Shown here one piece after another: positions 1 to 6,818 of a stretch of DNA of 54,489 nucleotides. Position 1 is the first letter of the stretch, and every line of letters begins with the position of its first letter. A program made the position numbers and the translations under genes. The stretch covers positions 1 through 54,489 of IMG/VR virus record IMGVR_UViG_3300037427_001697; one strand, given 5' to 3'. The notes under the pieces are model-generated. The model worked only from the letters and a program-made list of their open reading frames with translations. It did not search any database and was not told where the DNA came from. The DNA comes from a virus.

Positions 1-880
1 TTCTTCCAAGATTTGCTATTTCCCTAATTGGGTTTTGCTCATTAGGTTTAACAGTAAAAGTAGTTGCTTGTAGTTCTCGTCTAAGTTTATTAACAAGAAG
101 TTTTCCACCTGCGCTCCAAAAAGCAGTATTCTTAATTACACCGTTAAAGAACTTCTCAACAGAATCAATCTCATCAATATCAACTTCATCAACTCCGCTT
201 GGTATTGTATCAACTTCAACCTCTAAATCGGTTTCTTGTTCCATGTTTTCTGCGTCTTTCATAATATACAGAAGCCCTTTGGGTTTAGCATATTTATTTG
301 CGGTTTCGGAAAACAATGCTTGATGTGGAGGATTTTCTCCGGCCAACCATGCTTTAGGAACTGCACTAACACCTTCATTTCTTTCAGCATACCATTCAGT
401 CGCATAATGTCCTTGAACTTCTTTTACTGCAAGTGTTTCTCCGGTTGCGCTTTTTGGCTTTTCAGTAAATAAAATAAATGCAGGGTCATAAGCCGGAGTG
501 TCGCCTCCTATGTCTTTTCCTGTATCTTTCATTTTTTCTAAAGTATTAGCCATTCTTGCTATTAGTTGTGCTTGTTGAACAGTAAATAGATTATCGGGAT
601 TATCTACAAATCCCTCTATAACATTCAAAAATTGAACTGCTCCTTCACCATCTCTTCCATCATTACGACTACCGCCTCTAATGTATGGGTCTTTCAAATG
701 ATTCTTTAGCATATTGTAAAGATTAGGTATATTCTTTACTTGAAGGTCGCCACCACTAATTTGCTGACAATTAGTTCGCCACTTGTTAAAATTTTCAATA
801 AATGGAAAATCTTGAGTCTGCTTCACTTTGTTTCCTTTGTGATTTTGGAACTCCTTCTTTCTCTTAGTTTCTTTTACCAT
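1..880 (-). CDS. Hypothetical virion-region protein, C-terminal part cut by window edge
   Basis: The frame is open from an ATG at 880 to the left edge, giving about 293 residues with no stop, so the C-terminus is missing. A strong GGAGG lies nine bases before the ATG. The first 17 bases overlap the end of the metallopeptidase gene, so the two are probably translated together. The start is very basic (MVKETKRKK); the middle is mixed and an acidic stretch rich in Glu, Asp and Val lies around residues 205-230. I recognise no domain. Its place in a leftward block with other virion-type genes suggests a capsid, scaffold or portal-associated role, but that is only inferred from position. Confidence 0.75.
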   Translation of the reverse strand, partial: MVKETKRKKEFQNHKGNKVKQTQDFPFIENFNKWRTNCQQISGGDLQVKNIPNLYNMLKNHLKDPYIRGGSRNDGRDGEGAVQFLNVIEGFVDNPDNLFTVQQAQLIARMANTLEKMKDTGKDIGGDTPAYDPAFILFTEKPKSATGETLAVKEVQGHYATEWYAERNEGVSAVPKAWLAGENPPHQALFSETANKYAKPKGLLYIMKDAENMEQETDLEVEVDTIPSGVDEVDIDEIDSVEKFFNGVIKNTAFWSAGGKLLVNKLRRELQATTFTVKPNEQNPIREIANLGR

Positions 881-1724
881 CTTCTTCTTCCTCCTTTTTC
901 TTACCATATCTCGGTCTGCTTTCAAATCCGGCAGTTGTGGACATTACTGTTGTTGCCTGTTTCTCAAAGTCTTTAGCCCTTTCCCGACTAAAATCTGTTT
1001 CTTTAGCATCATAGGAAAGAATACTCCTAAACATTTCCATAAGAACATCTTTGAACTTTTTACCATACCTATCAATTAAAACTGATATGTCTTGAATATC
1101 AATTTCTCTAATATGTGGCTTTCCGGCCTTTCTTGCTAAAACCTCTAATCTTGTTAAAAGTTCCTTTGCCTCTTCTTTTTGCGCCTTGTTTTTAATTTCA
1201 TCAGTCAAAGAATCAACAAATGACATTATTTCTCTTATTACCCTTGTAGAGTTCTTTTGGTAAGCCCCCATATCATCAAGACCCAAAAGCATCGCTCCCA
1301 ATGGGTCTATTATTTTCTCTCTTGTTGCAGGGTGTTGTAAATATTGTTTTAATCTTAGATATGTGCTATCAGGGAATTGGCCTGTAAATGCTCCATATTC
1401 TGTTTGTTGTTCGGCCATTTCAAATTGTTCTTCTGCCATACCACCATGAATTGCTTCATGCATAATGGTTCTTTTTACCCATTCCATTAATTGTTTATCT
1501 GTTGGTTCTTTACCTAATCTTTCTTTTAGATAGGAATAGATATTAGCCGGATTAATTCTAATTTTCTTATGTAAAAAATCCAATACTGTTTTGTTTGGCT
1601 TTTCTAATATTTCCTCAAACTTATCCGGACTAATAGGTTCAAAGGAAAAATACCCAAAACCTCTTGCGTTGTTATCTAACTCAAAATCAATATCTTCAAC
1701 TTTTATAATTTCAAACCAATCCAA
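864..1724 (-). CDS. Putative zinc metallopeptidase (HExxH) in the structural cluster
   Basis: This 286-residue protein carries HEAIHGG, an HExxH zinc-peptidase signature, near residue 92. Glutamates follow in the next helix (EQFEMAEQQTEYG) and could supply a third ligand. I chose a TTG start at 1724 because a perfect AAGGAGGA lies six bases upstream and the protein then begins M-D-W-F-E-I-I-K, matching the N-terminal motif of its neighbours; the frame is open further upstream, to 1793. The C-terminal third is charged and ends in a Glu/Lys-rich tail. A peptidase among virion genes could be a maturation protease or act on host proteins. The family is not identified beyond the motif. Confidence 0.65.
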   Translation of the reverse strand: MDWFEIIKVEDIDFELDNNARGFGYFSFEPISPDKFEEILEKPNKTVLDFLHKKIRINPANIYSYLKERLGKEPTDKQLMEWVKRTIMHEAIHGGMAEEQFEMAEQQTEYGAFTGQFPDSTYLRLKQYLQHPATREKIIDPLGAMLLGLDDMGAYQKNSTRVIREIMSFVDSLTDEIKNKAQKEEAKELLTRLEVLARKAGKPHIREIDIQDISVLIDRYGKKFKDVLMEMFRSILSYDAKETDFSRERAKDFEKQATTVMSTTAGFESRPRYGKKKEEEEDGKRN

Positions 1725-1726
1725 GA

Positions 1727-1903
1727 TTATTCCTCCTTCATTGGGCAAAATGGCTTTATTCCTGCTTTTGGTGATGGTAAGTTTAAATCGCACCTTTGGT
1801 ATTTAGTCACCATTTTTTGACACCTGCGACAATATCCTGTCTGTTGGACTCTATGCTCAATATCCTTTTCAGTGTATTTAGCCACAACATCTTGCCAAGT
1901 CAT
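1727..1903 (-). CDS. Small zinc-ribbon protein with M-x-W N-terminus
   Basis: A 58-residue protein that begins M-T-W-Q-D-V-V-A-K. It has CRRC followed by two further cysteines, a likely four-cysteine zinc site. A longer reading from TTG at 1912 is possible, but the ATG at 1903 aligns with the other M-x-W proteins. The end abuts the metallopeptidase gene and supplies that gene's Shine-Dalgarno sequence. Function unknown. Confidence 0.6.
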   Translation of the reverse strand: MTWQDVVAKYTEKDIEHRVQQTGYCRRCQKMVTKYQRCDLNLPSPKAGIKPFCPMKEE

Positions 1904-1908
1904 ATTAA

Positions 1909-2073
1909 TCAATCCTTTGATGTAAATGCGCTTCGGCTTCCTCTTCTTCTTCCTCTAAGGTTTGAATGATAGCCTTTCATATCACAATGCTCACAACCCT
2001 TTCCTTTACATTTAGGGCATTCAACTTTATTTTTTTCAAACTGTTCTTTTGCTACAATATCTCTCCAACTCAT
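1909..2073 (-). CDS. Small zinc-knuckle protein with M-x-W N-terminus
   Basis: A 54-residue protein reading M-S-W-R-D-I-V-A-K at its start. It contains CPKCKGKGCEHC, a DnaJ-like cysteine-rich knuckle, then an Arg/Ser-rich tail (RGRRRGSRS). It is closely similar at the N-terminus to the next gene in the block. It probably binds zinc, and the basic tail could bind nucleic acid. Precise role unknown. Confidence 0.6.
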   Translation of the reverse strand: MSWRDIVAKEQFEKNKVECPKCKGKGCEHCDMKGYHSNLRGRRRGSRSAFTSKD

Positions 2074-2085
2074 TTAATCACTTCC

Positions 2086-2541
2086 TTAAAATTTGTTTTC
2101 TTGTCCTCTAAATTTATACGATGTGTAAGTGGCAGGTCTTACAGAAGGCGGTTCACCTGCTTTACTTCCCCTTGTGTCTTCTTGTTCTGCCATTCTTTCA
2201 TCATATTCTTCCTTAAATCTACCAAGACCGTATGTTTTCATATAATGACGCACCATTATTCCAAATTTCTTTTGAGTCATTTTATGGTCGAAAGGCGGTT
2301 TTCCACTTTCTATATCTTCTAAAAATTGAACAATTTTTTCTTTGGGTTCTTCTCCACCCCTTAACAAATTATCTCTTTTTAGCGACTCCCATTTACTACC
2401 TATATTTCCTCTCATATTTTGTTGATATATTTGATAATCATTTTCATCTTTATTAGACCACTCTTCAAGAGTCATAGGTTTTCCATCTTCATCAAAAGTA
2501 AAGGTGTCTTTATCCTCTTTTAGAATACTACGCCAATTCAT
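2086..2541 (-). CDS. Hypothetical acidic protein with M-x-W N-terminus
   Basis: A 151-residue protein starting M-N-W-R-S-I-L-K-E, with a Shine-Dalgarno-like GTGATGAG before the ATG. It is charged throughout, with no membrane segment. A region near residues 90-120 (KKFGIMVRHYMKTYGLGRFKEEY is the core, given here only as landmarks K, Y and F) looks helical. I recognise no family. It is bracketed by other M-x-W genes, so a shared virion-assembly role is inferred. Confidence 0.65.
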   Translation of the reverse strand: MNWRSILKEDKDTFTFDEDGKPMTLEEWSNKDENDYQIYQQNMRGNIGSKWESLKRDNLLRGGEEPKEKIVQFLEDIESGKPPFDHKMTQKKFGIMVRHYMKTYGLGRFKEEYDERMAEQEDTRGSKAGEPPSVRPATYTSYKFRGQENKF

Positions 2542-2547
2542 TTCTCA

Positions 2548-2883
2548 TCACTTCTCAAGGGTTATGGTTTTATGTGAAAAGTCTAACATTATATCTCCCA
2601 CATCATATTCGTCTTCTAAGTATATTTCTATATCATTATTCTTTAGACCTCTTGAAAGCAACTGATTTATCGCCATGAAAAAATCATCACTTTTTACCGT
2701 ATAGGCTCTTTCTTGTGGATTTCTATGTATTTGTTGCTTCAATGGTTCATCAATATACTTTACTAAAAGGGCATGTAATTCCTCTAATAGTCTATGTTTT
2801 AATTGTTCTTGCACCTGTTCGCCTACTGCTTGTTCCGCACCCAAATTAAATGGGGCTTTTCTTAATGTTCTTTTCCAATTCAT
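2548..2883 (-). CDS. Hypothetical protein with M-x-W N-terminus
   Basis: A 111-residue protein starting M-N-W-K-R-T-L-R-K. The middle is helical and Gln/Glu/Leu-rich. The C-terminal part has alternating acidic and hydrophobic residues, ending in a short beta-like stretch (DIMLDFSHKTITLEK). The start codon overlaps the stop of the small upstream gene (ATGA). No family recognised. Confidence 0.6.
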   Translation of the reverse strand: MNWKRTLRKAPFNLGAEQAVGEQVQEQLKHRLLEELHALLVKYIDEPLKQQIHRNPQERAYTVKSDDFFMAINQLLSRGLKNNDIEIYLEDEYDVGDIMLDFSHKTITLEK

Positions 2884-2987
2884 TTCTCATCACCTGTAAT
2901 TAAGTCCTTTTTGGCTTTAGATTCTGCTTCATCTAACTCTTTTGACTTAGAATCAAACCATGAATCAAGGTAATTGCATCTTGTCAT
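2880..2987 (-). CDS. Very small charged protein, first gene of the leftward virion operon
   Basis: A 35-residue reading frame (MTRCNYLDSWFDSKSK at the start, then alternating Glu, Ala and Lys) that ends in a four-base ATGA overlap with the next gene. AAGGGTGG lies upstream of the ATG. The overlap and ribosome site support translation. It could mainly serve translational coupling. Function unknown. Confidence 0.45.
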   Translation of the reverse strand: MTRCNYLDSWFDSKSKELDEAESKAKKDLITGDEK

Positions 2988-3142
2988 TAAACCACCCTTT
3001 TTAATTCGCACTAAGTTTAATCGTTTATACCTTTCTATTTCCCAAAAAAATGGCCGGAATTTTTTTTCAGCATAACCCTTTAATTTCTCAAAAAATATGG
3101 GGTAATTTATTTGGCACTAGCGTTCTCATTTTTTTCTATAGA

Positions 3143-3152
3143 TTTATATAAA
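3143..3152 (-). promoter_or_regulatory. Candidate TATA box of the leftward virion operon
   Basis: The self-complementary sequence TTTATATAAA lies about 155 bases upstream of the first leftward virion gene. It is the best archaeal TATA-like element in the gap. The long leader between it and the first start codon holds no clear gene. Confidence 0.4.
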
Positions 3153-3385
3153 CAGAATAAAATGATATAATTTAAATATAAACGGCTGGCTGTTTGAATT
3201 AAATGCTAATTGTTTCACGATTAAGATTAAATGTTTAATATATTATTGTTTATCAGTATTATCCTCAGTATCTCTTATTATGGTTAAAGTAGTGGCCAAA
3301 CTGCTATAAAGTTTAAATTTAATGGTTCAAAATAGGTGGTTTAGAACGATTTCATTTAAACTTGTATAAATAAAAAATTTTGATA

Positions 3386-3404
3386 CAAAGCCATATGGTT
3401 GTAT
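3386..3404. promoter_or_regulatory. Composite palindrome copy 1 (degenerate)
   Basis: CAAAG is joined directly to the core CCATATGGT, and the CTTTG arm is replaced by GTATA. This is the weakest of the ten copies and lies leftmost, in the non-coding gap. Confidence 0.45.
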
Positions 3405-3615
3405 AACAGGATATGCAAAATGCATAAAGGGCTATTATTCTGAAGATTGTAGATTGATTGTTTATAGCGGTTAATAGATGAATAAAAAAGGCATTACGCA
3501 ACTGTTCAATGTTTAATTCTAAAGGCTATATCCTTCGCCATTAATGCCTCTATTCAATGTTTCGTGATTATGCACTATGAATAGTCTCGCTGATGTTCTC
3601 ATAAGCCTCATAACA

Positions 3616-3634
3616 ACCATATGGTAATGCTTTG
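3616..3634. promoter_or_regulatory. Composite palindrome copy 2
   Basis: Perfect core ACCATATGGT (3616-3625), spacer AATG, then CTTTG. The left CAAAG arm is absent. It lies just beyond the end of the basic-protein gene and its hairpin. Confidence 0.7.
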
Positions 3635-3643
3635 CACTTACCG

Positions 3644-3665
3644 CAACTAAGCGGGGAGTTTTAAC
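3644..3665 (-). terminator. Hairpin over the stop of the basic-protein gene
   Basis: GGAGTT and AACTCC form a short perfect stem around the stop codon of the leftward gene ending at 3661. Other genes in this array also end in a hairpin. Whether it terminates transcription or stabilises the RNA end is not known for archaeal systems. Confidence 0.4.
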
Positions 3666-3918
3666 TCCAAAGGCTTGATAAAGATGCATTACCTTTAACT
3701 TTCTTATTTTTCATCTTCTTGACTCTCGCCTTAATTTGTGTTGGAGTTTTATATCCATTGAATCTAACTTGAGCATATGAATTTCTGCTAAAATTAGTTG
3801 GGTCTTGCCACAACTTTTTCAATTCTCTTCTACGCTCTTGTTTCAAACCAGCCATTAGTTTTTGTTTGTTTGAATTATTCGCAACTCTTTTTAGTCCGTG
3901 TTTTTGTGCTTTTCTCAT
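3661..3918 (-). CDS. Small highly basic protein
   Basis: An 85-residue protein very rich in Lys, Arg and Asn (MRKAQKHGLKRVANN at the start, KARVKKMKNKKVK near the end). I chose the ATG at 3918 because AAGGTG lies seven bases upstream; a GTG at 3927 is also open. The charge suggests nucleic-acid binding. It resembles ribosomal-protein-like or condensing proteins in composition only, and no family is recognised. It may have a long leader starting near 4100 or 4370. Confidence 0.6.
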   Translation of the reverse strand: MRKAQKHGLKRVANNSNKQKLMAGLKQERRRELKKLWQDPTNFSRNSYAQVRFNGYKTPTQIKARVKKMKNKKVKGNASLSSLWS

Positions 3919-4400
3919 TTTAATCACCTTGAATAGAAGAAACTCCGCCTACTACATACATATCCGAATAACCGCACTACATCTTGTTTCCTTGTCTAAG
4001 TCAGCATGCCTCATTAGATTTGTTGCCCGTTTTGTGTCTTACTACGCTGTGTTTCGGCTTTGTTTCCATTAGTGTTTATGGCCACTAATAAACCAATGGA
4101 ATATAAAGGGTGGAGTTAGGATTTAATTGAATACCTAAATGAGCGTGGTGGTCGTAAAAGAATCAATCTTTGTGGATTTAACACACTCAACACCATATAG
4201 TCACCGATTGCTAATCTACGACCTTAATCACCGTAATTAACCAAGTCAGCGACTAAACCGCTTGATTAACCCTAAATGCGGGAAGCACCCCGATATGGCT
4301 ACCTTAAAACTCTCTTACAAATTCTTATTCAGTCATCTCCGTGTCCGATTGCCACCGAACAGTAATTGGGCTTACGGGGCGTATAGGGTTTAGTTATGTG
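3919..4400 (-). other. Long non-coding leader or structured RNA region
   Basis: No gene on either strand is convincing. Leftward TATA-like boxes lie at about 4102-4109 (TTTATAT) and 4376-4385 (TATACGCCCC). Inverted repeats occur at 4067-4099 (CCATTAGTGTTTAT with ATAAACCAATGG) and in the stretch 4226-4270 (TTAATCAAG with CTTGGTTAA). A leader or separate RNA of 150-450 bases before the basic-protein gene is likely. Confidence 0.4.
4376..4385 (-). promoter_or_regulatory. TATACGCCCC promoter-like box
   Basis: Read leftward this is TATACGCCCC, about 30 bases beyond a composite palindrome. The same box follows the palindrome at 7952 (7915-7924, leftward), and a rightward copy lies at 9575-9584. 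A variant (5958-5969) follows the palindrome at 6000. The fixed order palindrome then box suggests an upstream regulator site plus TATA element. Confidence 0.5.
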
Positions 4401-4435
4401 CAAAGCAATAACAACCATATGGTTCGGCAACTTTG
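4401..4435. promoter_or_regulatory. Composite palindrome copy 3
   Basis: CAAAG, eight bases, perfect core ACCATATGGT (4414-4423), seven bases, CTTTG. It lies between the leftward leader region and the rightward gene at 4485, so it could serve both. Confidence 0.75.
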
Positions 4436-4484
4436 TTCCGTCTCGACGAGCGAACCCTATTAATGGTTATAATCGCTATATACC

Positions 4485-4727
4485 ATGAGAGCAGTATTAA
4501 CGCAAGATTTGTTTAATGATAAAGCCGATAAGTTGGTAATTACGACCTGTGCAGATGGTTTATTCTGTATTCCGAAGATTACGGAGTTTATTCATGAGTA
4601 TGGATTGCATGCTAAACTTAACAGCGATTTTAGAGGAATGAAAATTACAATCGCAGGTGGCGAAAGGCTGACTAATGCTCTCCCAGCAATTCGCAAATTT
4701 ATCAGTAATCAAGACTATAAACGCTGA
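4485..4727 (+). CDS. Hypothetical small protein, opposite strand to its neighbours
   Basis: An 80-residue frame with a balanced composition (MRAVLTQDLFNDKADK at the start) and a plausible alpha/beta pattern: beta-like LVITTC and KITIAGG segments and helices at FIHEYGL and LPAIRKFI. It is the only rightward gene inside the leftward array. Palindrome copies lie on both sides and a perfect hairpin follows the stop. The Shine-Dalgarno is weak. Function unknown. Confidence 0.5.
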   Translation: MRAVLTQDLFNDKADKLVITTCADGLFCIPKITEFIHEYGLHAKLNSDFRGMKITIAGGERLTNALPAIRKFISNQDYKR

Positions 4728-4739
4728 TAAACACCGCTT

Positions 4740-4757
4740 GAACCGCTTTTGCGGTTC
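4740..4757 (+). terminator. Perfect hairpin after the rightward small gene
   Basis: GAACCGC, loop TTTT, GCGGTTC: a seven-base-pair perfect stem just after the stop at 4727. It lies between this gene and the leftward units, so it could act on either strand. Confidence 0.5.
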
Positions 4758-4767
4758 TCGCTTATCA

Positions 4768-4800
4768 CAAAGTTATACTCAACCATATGGTAGGACTTTG
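4768..4800. promoter_or_regulatory. Composite palindrome copy 4
   Basis: CAAAG, nine bases, perfect core ACCATATGGT (4782-4791), AGGA, CTTTG. Confidence 0.75.
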
Positions 4801-4806
4801 GATATA

Positions 4807-4818
4807 CCCCGAAGGGGG
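4807..4818 (-). terminator. Short GC hairpin with UUCG-type loop
   Basis: Read leftward, CCCCC TTC GGGG follows the stop of the gene at 4821-4970 almost at once; it can fold with a C(UUCG)G loop. It is followed by a composite palindrome, the same order seen after several genes in the array. Confidence 0.45.
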
Positions 4819-4820
4819 CT

Positions 4821-4970
4821 TTAAAAGCCACATTTCTCATTGACTAAACGCCAATATTCGTCATGTTCCTCATTTGTTAGGTGTGAAATGACATATTGCC
4901 ATTCAGCCTCATTTAAGTATAGTTCAATCGCTTTATCTTCTAATTCTCTTATTCTCTTATGTTTATTCAT
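4821..4970 (-). CDS. Small hypothetical protein
   Basis: A 49-residue frame starting MNKHKRIRELEDKAIEL, largely helical and charged, with AGGTGATA before the ATG. It lies 10 bases after the gene 4981-5268 and probably shares its transcript. No family recognised. Confidence 0.55.
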   Translation of the reverse strand: MNKHKRIRELEDKAIELYLNEAEWQYVISHLTNEEHDEYWRLVNEKCGF

Positions 4971-4980
4971 ATTATCACCT

Positions 4981-5268
4981 TCACACTAAAACCCAATCGC
5001 CTGTCCACGCTTCACCGTTCAAATACCATTGAAAATTCTTTTGATGAATTGAAACATTTGGCAAGCCGTTTAAGCGTTCTTTTGTTGTGTTGCTTTGCCA
5101 CCCACCGTCATTAATCCATAGTCCACCATCAGCGACATATTCAGCCAACATATTGCCGTGTAGGTATAATGCAACCGAATTATCAAATACCTTTACTTGA
5201 GTATTTCCTCGCTTGAATGTTTGTCTATTTCTTAAAGCCCTTATTGCGTCGCTTGTTATCTTTCGCAT
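4981..5268 (-). CDS. Hypothetical protein of a type common in marine phages
   Basis: A 95-residue protein. The pattern (start MRKITSDAIRAL, then YLHGNMLAEY, GGWQSNTTKERLNGLP and FQWYLNGEAW) matches a small family I recall as frequent in marine viruses, always without known function. The middle is beta-rich with many aromatic residues, and no membrane segment is visible. A composite palindrome lies 38 bases upstream. The family match is from memory, not a search. Confidence 0.7.
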   Translation of the reverse strand: MRKITSDAIRALRNRQTFKRGNTQVKVFDNSVALYLHGNMLAEYVADGGLWINDGGWQSNTTKERLNGLPNVSIHQKNFQWYLNGEAWTGDWVLV

Positions 5269-5305
5269 GACCTAATAGAAATAATCCATAGATAAGGTTA
5301 TGCAA

Positions 5306-5337
5306 CAAAGCCGTCATAACCATATGGTTGTGCTTTG
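5306..5337. promoter_or_regulatory. Composite palindrome copy 5
   Basis: CAAAG, eight bases, perfect core ACCATATGGT (5319-5328), TGTG, CTTTG. It is upstream of the gene starting at 5268. Read leftward, an ACCTTATC box follows about 10 bases after the far arm. Confidence 0.8.
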
Positions 5338-5351
5338 CCAATGAAATGAAA

Positions 5352-5366
5352 CCCCAACTTTGGGGG
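5352..5366 (-). terminator. GC hairpin after gene 5387-5893
   Basis: CCCCAA and TTTGGGG form a compact stem 20 bases past the stop of the leftward gene, just before a composite palindrome. Confidence 0.45.
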
Positions 5367-5386
5367 CTTCAGGGGCTAAAAGAGCA

Positions 5387-5893
5387 TCATTCCTCTTCTT
5401 CGCCTCCTTCTTTGGTTTTAACCGGAGGTGGGGTTAATGCTGGGATTTCACCGTTCATAGTGCCATCCCAACGACCTTCCTTATGGCCTTTTACAAGGTT
5501 ATCATAAGCAGTTTTCGCCATTTTCTCCGCATATTCTTGTATTGAAGTATATGCTCCACCTGTTCTACCGTGTGGCAGTATTACGGTCATTAGTAATTCA
5601 TCATTAGTAATACCCGCAAAGGCAGTATAAACCGCATTCTTCACAGAAACCGCATGTGCTTCCATTTCTTCCGGTAATGCTGATTCTCGGCCTCTTCTCG
5701 CTTTTGGGAAGTCTTCAAATAAACTCCCAATACTTCTTATTGCCGTCCAATATGTTGAACGCAAATCATCATTTCCACATGCATTACCTAATGTCATAGA
5801 TAACGCAATCGCTTGTCCAGCATCGCCTCTATCTTCACGATTCAGCCATACCTCTACTTCTCCTATATTCTTATTCCAATTTTCTATTTTCAT
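5387..5893 (-). CDS. Member A of a three-copy paralogous protein family
   Basis: A 168-residue protein, clearly paralogous to the one at 7330-7848. Shared landmarks are LRSTYWTAIRSIGS, ARRGRES, LPHGRTGG or VPHGRTGG, and a C-terminal KEGRWDG or KDGRFDG. A more distant relative is encoded at 8682-9149. The tail is proline-rich then poly-Glu. GAGGTG precedes the ATG. The family is not known to me. The helical core with conserved Arg and His suggests a nucleic-acid or nucleoprotein role, but nothing proves it. Confidence 0.75.
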   Translation of the reverse strand: MKIENWNKNIGEVEVWLNREDRGDAGQAIALSMTLGNACGNDDLRSTYWTAIRSIGSLFEDFPKARRGRESALPEEMEAHAVSVKNAVYTAFAGITNDELLMTVILPHGRTGGAYTSIQEYAEKMAKTAYDNLVKGHKEGRWDGTMNGEIPALTPPPVKTKEGGEEEE

Positions 5894-5957
5894 GTTTTTT
5901 CACCTCAAATAAAGTAAATCCGCACTTTTAGCCCCTGTGCCGAATATAGGGCTTGAT

Positions 5958-5969
5958 GGGCGGATAAGG
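5958..5969 (-). promoter_or_regulatory. Variant of the TATA-CGCCC promoter box
   Basis: Read leftward, CCTTATCCGCCC lies about 20 bases after the far arm of the palindrome at 6000 and upstream of the paralog gene at 5387-5893, with a 65-base leader. It resembles the boxes at 4376 and 7915. Confidence 0.4.
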
Positions 5970-5986
5970 TTGTAATTAAACAAGGG

Positions 5987-6018
5987 CAAAGCCATTACAA
6001 CCATATGGTCGTGCTTTG
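5987..6018. promoter_or_regulatory. Composite palindrome copy 6
   Basis: CAAAG, eight bases, perfect core ACCATATGGT (6000-6009), CGTG, CTTTG. It lies between the hairpin of the next gene and a promoter-like box. Confidence 0.8.
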
Positions 6019-6026
6019 TCTTTTCG

Positions 6027-6036
6027 GCCCGAAGGC
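6027..6036 (-). terminator. Short UUCG-loop hairpin
   Basis: Read leftward, GCC TTCG GGC folds as a tight C(UUCG)G tetraloop hairpin two bases past the stop of gene 6039-6308. Confidence 0.45.
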
Positions 6037-6038
6037 AC

Positions 6039-6308
6039 TCAAATTGGCATATTGTCTCTCCAACATTCCAATTCTTCCATCAACCAAGCATGGTTTCCTA
6101 CTTTTTCATGCATATCTGCCATAAGTTTCTTCATCTTGGTCGGAGTATTATTCCATGTTTCTTCGTCAATTCCATAATCTTCTTTGAGAGCAACCTCAAA
6201 CTTCTGTATTTTTTCTGCTTCCATGAATACTTCCATATCAGCAAAAAACTGCATATGTCCTTCTGTTCCTTCATAATCTTCTATCTTCGGTCTTCTCAAC
6301 TCACTCAT
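6039..6308 (-). CDS. Hypothetical acidic helical protein
   Basis: An 89-residue protein (MSELRRPKIEDYEG at the start), mostly helical, acidic, with several Met and Trp residues and no cysteine pair apart from one Cys near the end. It has its own upstream palindrome (6357) and downstream UUCG hairpin. The Shine-Dalgarno is weak. No family recognised. Confidence 0.6.
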   Translation of the reverse strand: MSELRRPKIEDYEGTEGHMQFFADMEVFMEAEKIQKFEVALKEDYGIDEETWNNTPTKMKKLMADMHEKVGNHAWLMEELECWRDNMPI

Positions 6309-6346
6309 GGTAATAGGTAAATAGCCCTATTTATCTTGGCTATTCA

Positions 6347-6375
6347 CAAAGTTACTACCATATGGTAATGCTTTG
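6347..6375. promoter_or_regulatory. Composite palindrome copy 7
   Basis: CAAAG, five bases, perfect core ACCATATGGT (6357-6366), AATG, CTTTG: the most compact version, 29 bases in all. Confidence 0.8.
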
Positions 6376-6382
6376 TATTTAT

Positions 6383-6392
6383 CCCCGAAGGG
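6383..6392 (-). terminator. Short UUCG-loop hairpin
   Basis: Read leftward, CCC TTCG GGG follows the stop of gene 6394-6747 immediately and precedes a palindrome. Confidence 0.45.
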
Positions 6393-6393
6393 C

Positions 6394-6747
6394 TTAATTC
6401 CCCACAAAGGTATGACCTTTGTAAGTTTCTGATTCTCTATCCCAATGAAAAACCTGAAACAGAACATCACATTTTGTTGATTCATGTAATTTGAAAGCCT
6501 CCGATAAAACAATTGTCAGGGCTTGACTTAATCCGGTGACATAAAGATTAATGCAATTTCCATGATTCCACATCAAGTCCAATTTTTCAGATGCGATTTT
6601 TCTTAGTGCTTTAAAGTCATTAGGATTTTCAATAGGTTCTGTAAAAATGTAATCTCCAACTCCTGTAATATCGTGCCTTCCTGCACACAGACCAACATTA
6701 ACTAAAACTCCTTCCCATTCTCCATCTCCTATACTCTTTGTAAACAT
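6394..6747 (-). CDS. Hypothetical alpha/beta protein
   Basis: A 117-residue protein. The second half reads as strand-helix-strand: INLYVTGLSQALTIVL, then KCDVLFQVFHWDRES. This looks like a small Rossmann-like or nucleotide-binding alpha/beta unit, but no catalytic motif is obvious. The start has several glycines (SIGDGEWEGVLVNVGLC). It forms a one-gene unit with an upstream palindrome and a downstream hairpin. Function unknown. Confidence 0.6.
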   Translation of the reverse strand: MFTKSIGDGEWEGVLVNVGLCAGRHDITGVGDYIFTEPIENPNDFKALRKIASEKLDLMWNHGNCINLYVTGLSQALTIVLSEAFKLHESTKCDVLFQVFHWDRESETYKGHTFVGN

Positions 6748-6784
6748 GGTTAAAGAAATATATCCCCTTAAAATAGGCTAATTA

Positions 6785-6813
6785 CAAAGACATTACCATA
6801 TGGTCTTACTTTG
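6785..6813. promoter_or_regulatory. Composite palindrome copy 8
   Basis: CAAAG, five bases, perfect core ACCATATGGT (6795-6804), CTTA, CTTTG. Read leftward, TAATTAG and TATTTTAA follow, a TATA-like stretch before the gene at 6747. Confidence 0.8.
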
Positions 6814-6818
6814 CTAAG

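Larger units (their letters stand above)
2988..3660. other. Non-coding gap with two palindrome copies and possible structured RNA
   Basis: No convincing gene lies here. The gap holds the virion-operon TATA candidate (3143-3152), two copies of the composite palindrome (near 3391 and 3616), and a possible long-loop hairpin at about 3491-3537 with arms GGCATTA and TAATGCC. The decamer TTCAATGTTT occurs twice around it. This could be a small RNA or leader region; the sequence alone does not decide. Confidence 0.5.

Noticed and set aside
2988-4480. tRNA genes in the non-coding gaps
   Set aside because: No stretch shows a cloverleaf with GTTCRANNC T-loop and matching acceptor arms. I found no tRNA elsewhere in the window either.
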